Positions 55,201-61,997 of a stretch of DNA of 64,000 nt are shown in pieces. The number at the start of each line of letters is the position of its first letter. Positions within the stretch are counted from its first letter, which is position 1. The stretch is from Lachnospiraceae bacterium (GTDB lineage Bacteria > Bacillota > Clostridia > Lachnospirales > Lachnospiraceae), in assembly GCA_900199595.1 (NCBI GenBank), contig FZRB01000001.1, positions 58,819 to 122,818 of the forward strand. The letters are read 5' to 3'. A program made the position numbers and the translations under genes. Under the pieces are notes generated by a model. It saw only the letters and a list, made by a program, of their open reading frames with translations, was not told the origin of the DNA and did no database searches.

Positions 55201-56235
55201 ATGCTGGAGGAGCAGACAAAGAAAATAGATTTTAAAAACGTTGATATCTATAATGATAAGCAGTTTATAATGACTACTCATATGTATATGGCCCGTTTCG
55301 ATGCAGAACAGGAAATGATGCGTATCAAACCGGATTATATCAAGGTTGCAAAAGAAAGTAATCCGAATTTCAACAGCATGAATGATGCAAACGTTATCTG
55401 GTCACCTATGATGGAACTAGGCCAGTCTATGCGAGATATTAAACAAAATGCATATGATGCTGAAACATCAACTAATCCGACTATTGCCAGGAATGCAGCT
55501 GCTAAATTAATGTCTAATACTGAACGTATCAGACATCATCTTGAGGAAATGGACAAAAAGAAACAGGCAGCACAGAATATTCCGGTTAATAACTGGTTCA
55601 GTGAGGCTGAGCATGGTCAGATTTCTGCTACCAGTGCAGCATTGGAATTTGCTATAGTAAATAAGGTACCATTCAAAGAATATCCAGAAGATATAAAGCC
55701 GCTTCTTCCAAAGATGATAGATGGCAGTATGATGAAGAATGTGAAATATGAACTGGATATTACAAAAGGAAGAACCAAGATAACCTCCGGTTTCCCTTCC
55801 CAGGAAGATATTCATAACGAAGCGGTCAATATTAAATTTCTTAAGAAAACTGATGAGGCGATACGTCGTCTTGAAGGCGGTAAGGAAAACTATAACAACA
55901 AGAAGGATTTTGTAACAGACTGTGCCTATGCATTATTCGGACAGATGTACAGAGCATCCGGTATGCATACACCAATAGATGCCACAACAGGAAAGAAGCT
56001 TTCCCTTGAAGAATTCATGCGGAAGCAGATAAAGTCAGGAGTCTTCGAGAAATCACTTAAGTCAAAGAAGAATCCTAAAGAATTTACTGACCCTAAAAAT
56101 ATCGCCAAAATGGCGAAGAACAAAGCTAAAATGCAGGGTATAATAAAAGCCCATATAGATAAGAATGCTGAACGAAAGGCTGTAAAGCTGAAAGGCAAGG
56201 CAAACGTCCAGCGGTCAAACCCATCCTTACAATAA
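52288..56235 (+). CDS. Giant array protein with Asn/Gln-rich N-terminus
   Basis: 1315 residues, M-K-D-D-Q-N start, AATAGGGGAATACACT upstream. The first 320 residues are very rich in N, Q, E and R (N-N-E-N-Q-L-N-N-Q-N repeats, then an R/Q/E coiled coil with a 47-residue tandem duplication). Prion-like or heptad-like assembly is possible. The middle is helical; the YKR domain is at about 759-838 (S-Y-G-D-M-K-T-A-L ... H-Y-L-M-N-K-K). The C-terminus from about 1212 has C-A-Y-A-L-F-G-Q-M-Y-R-A-S-G, the same module as the middle of the protein at 25763. No signal peptide or membrane helix. Not recognised as a named family. Last gene of its unit. Confidence 0.9.
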   Translation: MKDDQNQEIEQLINDNQQANDAEMAALNNEMQRNREANALNNHNINNFFNNMANNNAVADDDEELNDLQDQVNNENQLNNQNQVNNENQLNNQNDPVEQAVDEEINQMNQDLDREDADLLNQAIQNQQNQNLQAQPVGNEQNANDDDWVNVEKDEIEQNQRENEFQRQRDLNEQRHHQQEQERQNRENQINNLNNSAQRMRNAEAGINAAADNMENNRNADRQRQQEQERQNRENQINNLNASAERMRALDQGMNDDANRIDNNQREAARRQRQQELQRRQEEIRRAREQNRQQVREMLRQQELERQRQADARRLKEANDEFKRTVYKAGRDSMVSKANKGYESVMKYFAPDNGFQYPPGITPELAAATVMGAAIDKNWLLDNYPDKIQEAGSLENLQKKILNDITSGGQLEPYILEIGLKSFQRATVAVDAFGSGKQGYVKDYLRNLADYSANTVGDIRAADGNLSDGLDPEQMTYKFCQEVVINGPLQVKPNEVDYTQINNIKLNSLSMQIDAMKAAEQRKQRLIKEVSTLTPAQKEELAAEMLLDNYIANMANKEKKKLEAATKKNREDAFRNVGLNEQDPKWNRYTASQNTFYDNKAKEASYIINKNTVSEFDVLMQTPGARDILKRQYMAKIKESDVYRRIVNSDNAKTMVDSLIEADVEATKGMDAIPDFKIDPAVKRYTKELNDSHRPKLEEQLSQVNRELVHKAMNKARTTDAIGNGSLVTYDVNHDSISANAEAINSMYQTIKRNDTITGSKSYGDMKTALKELRDYTRGLADHNTPMGSSEVEKYKELVNKVDNLADHYLMNKKNLDDPSSLDKVNGVRTLKRRLLTSTHKIDTALEFSKRDHSNQLFGDKFRRFDHFDPAKEDNNPFYGNKYKNPESRKINSGACSGFTTMRSAGTSIAIMCMAASGQYTFEDIMDPTKFVNEKKAIYDDVIMTLRDGDNPASREKIARTIHDGRIATDRMLEEQTKKIDFKNVDIYNDKQFIMTTHMYMARFDAEQEMMRIKPDYIKVAKESNPNFNSMNDANVIWSPMMELGQSMRDIKQNAYDAETSTNPTIARNAAAKLMSNTERIRHHLEEMDKKKQAAQNIPVNNWFSEAEHGQISATSAALEFAIVNKVPFKEYPEDIKPLLPKMIDGSMMKNVKYELDITKGRTKITSGFPSQEDIHNEAVNIKFLKKTDEAIRRLEGGKENYNNKKDFVTDCAYALFGQMYRASGMHTPIDATTGKKLSLEEFMRKQIKSGVFEKSLKSKKNPKEFTDPKNIAKMAKNKAKMQGIIKAHIDKNAERKAVKLKGKANVQRSNPSLQ
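52819..53010 (+). repeat. 141-bp in-gene tandem duplication
   Basis: A stretch of about 50 bp starting at 52819 recurs with one difference at 52960, exactly 47 codons on. The rest of the unit is diverged. It codes for the R/Q-rich coiled coil. Confidence 0.8.
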
Positions 56236-56240
56236 ATCTG

Positions 56241-56287
56241 AAAAAGGTGACAGTAGCGAACCAGGTTCAATGCTGTCACCTTTTTTT
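56241..56287 (+). terminator. Palindromic terminator, GAACC family
   Basis: AAAAAGGTGACAG pairs with CTGTCACCTTTTT around the TAGCGAACCAGGTTCAATG centre; a T-run follows. Ends 50127-56235. Confidence 0.9.
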
Positions 56288-56306
56288 AATTTTATATGCA
56301 GCTTTG

Positions 56307-56338
56307 TTGCGCATTTGTTATCCGTTATGAATTAAAAT
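56307..56338 (+). promoter_or_regulatory. Array promoter, copy 11
   Basis: TTGCGCATTTGTTA, 20-bp spacer from TTGCGC, TAAAAT at 56333-56338. Drives 56374-60246. Confidence 0.75.
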
Positions 56339-56373
56339 GGACACAGTTGAAAAAATATACAAGGAGAACGAAA

Positions 56374-59088
56374 ATGAAAGAACAGGATCAGTTACAGGGA
56401 CAGGAAAATATACAGGAATTAGAACAGTTACTTGGATTAGATCAGATAGATGAAAGTCAGTTTCCGGGGCTCAAGGACGCTATACTCGCAAGCTACCTTG
56501 AGACTCAGAAGGTAATGGGTAAGAGAGATAAGACCAGAAGTGTTTATGACAGACCGAAGTTTCATGAGGAACTAAAGCAGCTCGATTTCATTTTTTCGGA
56601 GATAAAAAATACTAATGATACTATATATTTTGATGATGCTTATGCTACGTATGTACTTGACAGAAGCATTGATTTTGTAGGCTATGGAGCAAGAGTAAAT
56701 TTTATCCTCGGTAAAGTAGGCGAGAAGATGAGTCCTGAGGAATACTCCGATATGATTATGAATATCAAGAAGAATCCTGAGGCACAGGAGGTTCTTGTTC
56801 TTGCTACGAGATATGCTGACAGTAAACTTCTGAAAGAGAACCTTAACAAGTTCAAAGCTGTTTTCTGCCCAAAAGAAAGCTTTAATCTTTCTCCTGAGCT
56901 GGCGGAGGAGCAGTATGAGAATAGTCATGAGAGTCTTTTAGAAACTATTTCCGAAAGAATGAATAAGGTTAAGGGCGAGGATGATGGAGAAGTATTCCCT
57001 GAAGTAAATCAGACTCATTATCTGCTTCACGATATGGATTGGAATAAACAATTTCCTAGTTTAGAAGAATTCAACAAGGCTTTTAAAGAGGTGAGATTTA
57101 AAGACAGAATCAAGGTGGGGATTGGTAATAAGGACGAGCTTAAACATGAGTATGATCGTGAGGTCTGGGAAAATGAAAAAGGTAACAAGGAGAGTAAGCT
57201 TCATATTCTCCTTGGACTCGCCGGAAATCATTTGAATGACGAAGAATACGCAAGCTTTATACTGTCTGTCAGCTTCAATAAAAAGCTTAAACAAGAGATG
57301 GACAATTGTATCAATTACATGAACTTTGACCAGCTTTTCAGATCAAAGGAGGCTCTTCAGGTTTATTTTGCAAGCGGAGTTAAGAACACAGGCGATGTAA
57401 ATGCAGCCTATGAAGTAATAAAGGCAGGTTACGCTGAAAAGAAAAATGAAGCGGACGCCTTAAAGCAGGCTGAAGAAGAACATAGAAAAATTGAAGAAGA
57501 AAAGAAAAATATCGAGAAAGAAAAGTTCTACAAAATGCTCGATGAAAATCCATTTGAGGATGAATATATCGAAGAGTATAACGAAGAAGAAATAGAGAAT
57601 TCGAATAACGAGCAGAAGATAGAACAGTCAGGCGATAACCTTCAGAATAATCAGGCAAATAACCAGGCTGATAACGTACAGCCTGTTAACCCTGCTGTGC
57701 AGAATATGTCCAATAAAGATGTGCAGAATATGAAGAAGTTCCTCACGGGCTGGCAGAACTATAATCATGGAATCGGATCCATGTATAATCAGCTGAATGA
57801 GTTTATGAATGCGCTGACCCGGACTCAGGATGATCCATTAAAGAATTTTAATCCGGAAATGGGAGAAGAGGGCTCAGATTCTTACAAGAATATGACTAGA
57901 TCACTTCATAGTCTGATGCAGAAACTTGCGGATAAAAATTCTCGTCCGGAAGACATTTTCCAGGATTTTAATCAGTTATATAGAGCGTCAGAATCTTATT
58001 ATAAGGATCACTATAAATTCTTCGGAATAAAAGGAACAGACAGAGGCAGAGACAGACTTGCACTTTCTAAGGATCTTAAGAAAATTATTCCGGTTATGAT
58101 GAATGATTTTAATGGCTTATGTACAGGAGTCTGCAACCTTAAGGATGAAAACGGAGTGGTTTTCGGGCAGAAAAAGCCAAGTGAGATAGAGGCTAAATTT
58201 GAAGAAGTTAAGGGCATGTTTGGGGATGCGATTGAAAATGATCCATGCATGAACTATCAGCCATATCTGAATCAGATGAATGCTTCCAGATATCAGCTGA
58301 AGCTTTTGACAAAAGTAAAAGGTGTTTCGAATACATTTAGAAATAATTACACATATATAAAGGATATCGGTGCATATCAGAACATCAAGCCGAATATGAC
58401 AGATAATGACAAGGCTAAATATTATACTCTGAAGAAGTATATGGATCAGGCTTTTAAGCCGGGAGTTGAGTTAGAAACCGTAAGAAATGTAATAGAGAAA
58501 ATAGACAACGGGTTACTTAAAGAAGAATATAAAACTCTGGCAAAAAATCCTGTCTTCAAGGAATGCATGAGAAGCCATCCGCATGACGGACTGAAGGAGT
58601 GGAAGAAAGTCGAAGAAGCTACTGATGATATGATAGCTGATAACTCCCGTAGACTTCAGAAATTCTCTAAAGATCTTGGACAGTATATTACAGATAATGG
58701 TGATTTCCTGGCAGACATTAATGCCGATGAAATTTCAGACAACGATCTTGAAAGGGTAAATGCTATCCATAACGATATCATCAATGTAGTATATAGCAAG
58801 ATAATCAGAAATGAGTCTAATCGTGCTTTGGCAAATGAAATGGTTACAAATCCTGATAAGGTTGAAAGACTCAGGGATACTATAAACGAAACAGTTATAG
58901 ACAAATATGGATTAACCTTTAATAAGGACGGCAAGGGTGTGGATTCAAACAAGTTATTCAGTGTGATCACAAACTCTGATCTTGTGAAGAAATCAATTTC
59001 AAATTACAAAAATAAAGAGGCTGCAGCAAGACGTAACGTACAGAATGCCCCGCAGCAGAACCCGCAGCATAACAACCCACATTTATAA
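56374..59088 (+). CDS. Giant helical array protein (YKR and LAxNPxF modules)
   Basis: 904 residues from the ATG at 56374 (M-K-E-Q-D-Q), with ACAAGGAGAACGAAA upstream; an in-frame ATG at 56296 lies before the promoter and is rejected. Residues about 365-440 are an acidic coiled coil followed by an N/Q-rich linker. The YKR domain is at about 502-568 (S-Y-K-N-M-T-R-S-L ... S-Y-Y-K-D-H ... G-R-D-R-L-A). L-A-K-N-P-V-F-K ... L-K-E-W near 723 matches 9848-13015. The tail is N/P/Q/H-rich. Soluble and not recognised as a named family. It is followed after 27 bp by a lipoprotein gene, the only exported protein directly co-transcribed behind a giant gene in this window. Confidence 0.9.
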   Translation: MKEQDQLQGQENIQELEQLLGLDQIDESQFPGLKDAILASYLETQKVMGKRDKTRSVYDRPKFHEELKQLDFIFSEIKNTNDTIYFDDAYATYVLDRSIDFVGYGARVNFILGKVGEKMSPEEYSDMIMNIKKNPEAQEVLVLATRYADSKLLKENLNKFKAVFCPKESFNLSPELAEEQYENSHESLLETISERMNKVKGEDDGEVFPEVNQTHYLLHDMDWNKQFPSLEEFNKAFKEVRFKDRIKVGIGNKDELKHEYDREVWENEKGNKESKLHILLGLAGNHLNDEEYASFILSVSFNKKLKQEMDNCINYMNFDQLFRSKEALQVYFASGVKNTGDVNAAYEVIKAGYAEKKNEADALKQAEEEHRKIEEEKKNIEKEKFYKMLDENPFEDEYIEEYNEEEIENSNNEQKIEQSGDNLQNNQANNQADNVQPVNPAVQNMSNKDVQNMKKFLTGWQNYNHGIGSMYNQLNEFMNALTRTQDDPLKNFNPEMGEEGSDSYKNMTRSLHSLMQKLADKNSRPEDIFQDFNQLYRASESYYKDHYKFFGIKGTDRGRDRLALSKDLKKIIPVMMNDFNGLCTGVCNLKDENGVVFGQKKPSEIEAKFEEVKGMFGDAIENDPCMNYQPYLNQMNASRYQLKLLTKVKGVSNTFRNNYTYIKDIGAYQNIKPNMTDNDKAKYYTLKKYMDQAFKPGVELETVRNVIEKIDNGLLKEEYKTLAKNPVFKECMRSHPHDGLKEWKKVEEATDDMIADNSRRLQKFSKDLGQYITDNGDFLADINADEISDNDLERVNAIHNDIINVVYSKIIRNESNRALANEMVTNPDKVERLRDTINETVIDKYGLTFNKDGKGVDSNKLFSVITNSDLVKKSISNYKNKEAAARRNVQNAPQQNPQHNNPHL

Positions 59089-59115
59089 AATAAAAGAAGA
59101 AAGAAGGAAAAATTG

Positions 59116-60246
59116 ATGAGAAAAAAATCACTGAAGTTAGTAACGGTAACAGCATGTATGATGCTTGGTATGTCTCTCTTCACAGCTTGTGGAGGCAAGG
59201 ACATGAGTGCAGAGGAAGCAGGTGCAGTTGTCTCAGAAGTAAAGGAAGATCTCGATGATGATAAGGAAGACATTGAAGATGCAAAGGAAGATGTCAAGGA
59301 AGCAAAGGAAGAGGTAAAAGAGAATCTTAAGGAAGCTGAGAAAGAAGTATCTGAAGCTGTAAAGGAAGTAACCGGTGATACAGAAGCAGTTGATATATCA
59401 GGTTCATGGCGTGATGGAGTAAGTTCACGTGCAGGTATGGAAGCTACAAAGAATGATGATGGAAGCTTTGATATTATAATACACTGGGGTGGCAGCGTGT
59501 CAGAAGCAGCTGAATGGGTAATCCATGGTACATTTGACAGCGCTACAGGAACACTCACATATGATAACGGTTCGTATGCAATCCATACATATGATGAGGA
59601 TGGAAATGATACCGTATCTGATGAGGAAACAACTACAGGTACCTTCGTGATAGATGGAGACAAGGTTAAATGGCAGGATTCAAAGGCCAGCAGTGAATGC
59701 CTGTTTGAAAGAGGCGTAGATGAAGCAAGCGCAGCTGCCGGTGATGGTGGAGAACATATAAGTACATTACCTGATTACAGCTATAAGGGTGGTGATCCAT
59801 ATATTGGCACTATTGCACAGTTTATGATAGAGAATATGGCTAGTGGCTACGAAGCACATGATATATGCATCCCTTGCATAACAATAGTAGACGTTGATGA
59901 TTCAAATCCGGATGATGTTCTTGTCTGGGGTGATTTCTGGATATATAATTACAATCTTAACGGTGATACTCTTGAATGTGAAAGTGGTGGAAATTATCCG
60001 GGACTTGTGCATGTTCAGAATGGTCTTGTTTCATCATTCGATGTAGTTGCTGATGGTGGTGACTATGAAGAAAGTGCAAGAGAAATCTTCGGCGACAGAT
60101 ATGATAAATTTGAGTCAATACATAGTGACGATACAACTCGTGAGGCAACAAGAGCTCAGTTTATATCTGATTATGTAAAAGAACATAGTCTCGACATAAC
60201 AAAATATAAAGATTATGGATGGGATCCAGTAGAGCTCCCACAGTAA
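59116..60246 (+). CDS. Lipoprotein with acidic coiled-coil stalk
   Basis: 376 residues from the ATG at 59116 (a TTG lies one codon before it; AAGAAGGAAAAATTG upstream). The signal peptide ends in L-F-T-A-C25-G-G, a lipobox that is slightly atypical at -3 (F), so the protein is probably anchored to the outer face of the membrane. Residues about 40-85 are E-D-x-K-E-D/K-E-E-V-K-E repeats, a charged coiled-coil stalk. Two beta-rich parts follow: one with W-x-I-H-G-T-F-D and T-G-T-F-V-I-D-G-D-K-V-K-W motifs as in small lipocalin-like or membrane-proximal domains, and one unrecognised. No catalytic motif is seen. It shares the array promoter at 56307 and the terminator at 60257. Confidence 0.88.
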   Translation: MRKKSLKLVTVTACMMLGMSLFTACGGKDMSAEEAGAVVSEVKEDLDDDKEDIEDAKEDVKEAKEEVKENLKEAEKEVSEAVKEVTGDTEAVDISGSWRDGVSSRAGMEATKNDDGSFDIIIHWGGSVSEAAEWVIHGTFDSATGTLTYDNGSYAIHTYDEDGNDTVSDEETTTGTFVIDGDKVKWQDSKASSECLFERGVDEASAAAGDGGEHISTLPDYSYKGGDPYIGTIAQFMIENMASGYEAHDICIPCITIVDVDDSNPDDVLVWGDFWIYNYNLNGDTLECESGGNYPGLVHVQNGLVSSFDVVADGGDYEESAREIFGDRYDKFESIHSDDTTREATRAQFISDYVKEHSLDITKYKDYGWDPVELPQ

Positions 60247-60256
60247 GCTAGAACTA

Positions 60257-60298
60257 AAAAAGATGACACTTTGAACCTGGTTCAAAGTGTCATCTTTT
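60257..60298. terminator. Perfect 20-bp palindromic bidirectional terminator
   Basis: Two exact 20-bp arms (AAAAGATGACACTTTGAACC and its complement) around one central T. It serves the lipoprotein gene on the plus strand and the YdcF gene on the minus strand. It is the most perfect member of the GAACC terminator family. Confidence 0.9.
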
Positions 60299-60301
60299 GG
60301 T

Positions 60302-61828
60302 TTACATAAATTTAAAAACGTAGCTGATTGTCAGCATCATCACTATTATAAAAATGATTATAGCAACATTTTTGATGTGCTTCTTTCGTTCGATATTCAT
60401 ATTTGCTACAAATTCGCGGATAAGTGCATTTACATGGAAATACCATTTTGTCCGGCTTCCGATTCCCGAGACTTTGATTCCCTGGGAGGCAGCTATGTGA
60501 CCACCGCGGAAAACATGATAACCTGTTGTTGAGAAGATTACAGCGGGCTGGCCGGTCTTTTCATCATTTATATTATTTTCATTATTTTTTTCATCTGAGA
60601 AATCTTTTTCAATCATATTGTAAGAGAACTTCATATTCTCATAGGTTGTGGTGGATTTGTCCTCCATAAGTATTTGATCCTCGGAGATTCCATTTTCCAC
60701 AAGATAGTTCTTTATTGCTTCCGACTCGGAAACAACCTCGTCGTCGCCTTTGCCACCGGATGCGACGAATTTAATATCTTTTCCTGATTCCTTCTTCTGT
60801 TTTTCTGCAAACCAGATCGCTCTGTCTGTTCGCCCCTTCAGAAGAGGAGTAACCGTACCATCATTTCTTATGCTGCAGCCGAGTATTATCACATAATCTT
60901 TATCAAAGGCCGGAACATGTTTTGCTGCTCTGACAGTCCATATGTAAGTTCCAATCATCATACATTCGAGATAGCAGAGAACAACATCGATGATAGACTC
61001 AATAGCTAATTCCAAATGTATTCCCCCATATGAATGTACATTAAATACATTACCAAGAATATAATATGCAAGAGAAGATATGATTGTCATGATTACAAGA
61101 CCGATTCCAAGAGCAATACCCAGCATATTTGTGAGTTTTTTTCCTTCGTGACGAATCAGAACTATATTACTGATAATGAGAAAAATCGCTAACAGAAATA
61201 TAAATGGAAATACTATAATTGCAAAAATATGAAATGAGTTTATCAGATCATTATAAAGCGTATATAGTTTGGTGTTAGAATAATAATTTATAAAAATCAG
61301 ATTCCAGATCCATATGATCGCACATATAGTAAGAAAAGCTATTGAACCTGAATAAAACATCAGCTTATAGGAGTACCTGGATTCACGAGAGATTTTCTCC
61401 ATCTGAAAGATGATGTTAACTATCATGATAAGCAGGATAAGAACTATTTCATATCTGATAATCATGATATTATCCAAAGAGCCTGCAAAATTTTCTTCAG
61501 TGATCAGACCTATCGAATCTACATTTATCATGCAGTCTCTCTTAGGCAGATCCGGATCAGGCGTTTTGATTGTAAGCCCAGTGTCACCTTTGCCGACAGC
61601 CTTCAGCTTTATAATGATCAAATCATCTGATCCCAAATAATTATATTGGCACTGAATGTCCTTAACCTTAACCACGTCATCTCTGTCCATGGTAACACTG
61701 ACACCATTTAGATCATTGACATCTGCAATCACATATACGGTATGAGAATTACGAATCACAAAATAATTCAGCAAAGTTAGAGCTGAGAGAAATGCGATTA
61801 TTATGATGATTTTTCTTAATCTTTCCAT
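60302..61828 (-). CDS. YdcF/DUF218 family membrane protein
   Basis: 508 residues; ATG at 61828 with AAAGGATTG upstream. N-terminal membrane helix, an extracytoplasmic domain of about 95 residues, then about five membrane helices (130-305), the YdcF/SanA/ElyC-type DUF218 domain (about 312-480: V-I-L-G-C-S-I-R, A-S-G-G-K-G-D-D-E, S-E-A-I-K-N-Y-L, T-T-Y-E-N, T-T-G-Y-H-V-F-R-G) and a last helix at the C-terminus. DUF218 proteins are linked to cell-envelope processes; the exact reaction is not settled. Its promoter region lacks the array promoter; a TTGACA with a weak CAGAAT lies upstream. It looks like a bystander gene in the array. Confidence 0.9.
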   Translation of the reverse strand: MERLRKIIIIIAFLSALTLLNYFVIRNSHTVYVIADVNDLNGVSVTMDRDDVVKVKDIQCQYNYLGSDDLIIIKLKAVGKGDTGLTIKTPDPDLPKRDCMINVDSIGLITEENFAGSLDNIMIIRYEIVLILLIMIVNIIFQMEKISRESRYSYKLMFYSGSIAFLTICAIIWIWNLIFINYYSNTKLYTLYNDLINSFHIFAIIVFPFIFLLAIFLIISNIVLIRHEGKKLTNMLGIALGIGLVIMTIISSLAYYILGNVFNVHSYGGIHLELAIESIIDVVLCYLECMMIGTYIWTVRAAKHVPAFDKDYVIILGCSIRNDGTVTPLLKGRTDRAIWFAEKQKKESGKDIKFVASGGKGDDEVVSESEAIKNYLVENGISEDQILMEDKSTTTYENMKFSYNMIEKDFSDEKNNENNINDEKTGQPAVIFSTTGYHVFRGGHIAASQGIKVSGIGSRTKWYFHVNALIREFVANMNIERKKHIKNVAIIIFIIVMMLTISYVFKFM

Positions 61829-61864
61829 GTGCCAATCCTTTGTTTTTTTTATTATACTTCATTT

Positions 61865-61893
61865 ATTCTGTATCCAATTACACTTTTTGTCAA
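61865..61893 (-). promoter_or_regulatory. Possible sigma-70 type promoter for the YdcF gene
   Basis: On the minus strand TTGACA (61888-61893), 17-bp spacer, CAGAAT (weak). It contrasts with the 20-bp TTGCRC promoters of the array genes. Confidence 0.35.
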
Positions 61894-61911
61894 GGTATCC
61901 CAGAGCTTATG

Positions 61912-61943
61912 TTGCGCATTTGTTATACTTTCTTTTTTATAAT
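61912..61943 (+). promoter_or_regulatory. Array promoter, copy 12
   Basis: TTGCGCATTTGTTATAC, 20-bp spacer from TTGCGC, perfect TATAAT at 61938-61943. GTATCCCAGAGCT lies just upstream, as at copy 9. Drives 61998 onward. Confidence 0.8.
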
Positions 61944-61997
61944 GAATGAGACGATTAAAATATTTAAAAATATCTATGAGATAGGAGTGATCTTACT

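Noticed and set aside
59004-59663. 219-codon minus-strand ORF rich in Ser/Thr
   Set aside because: Antisense shadow of the lipoprotein gene; the Ser-rich product is the complement of Asp/Glu/Lys codons.
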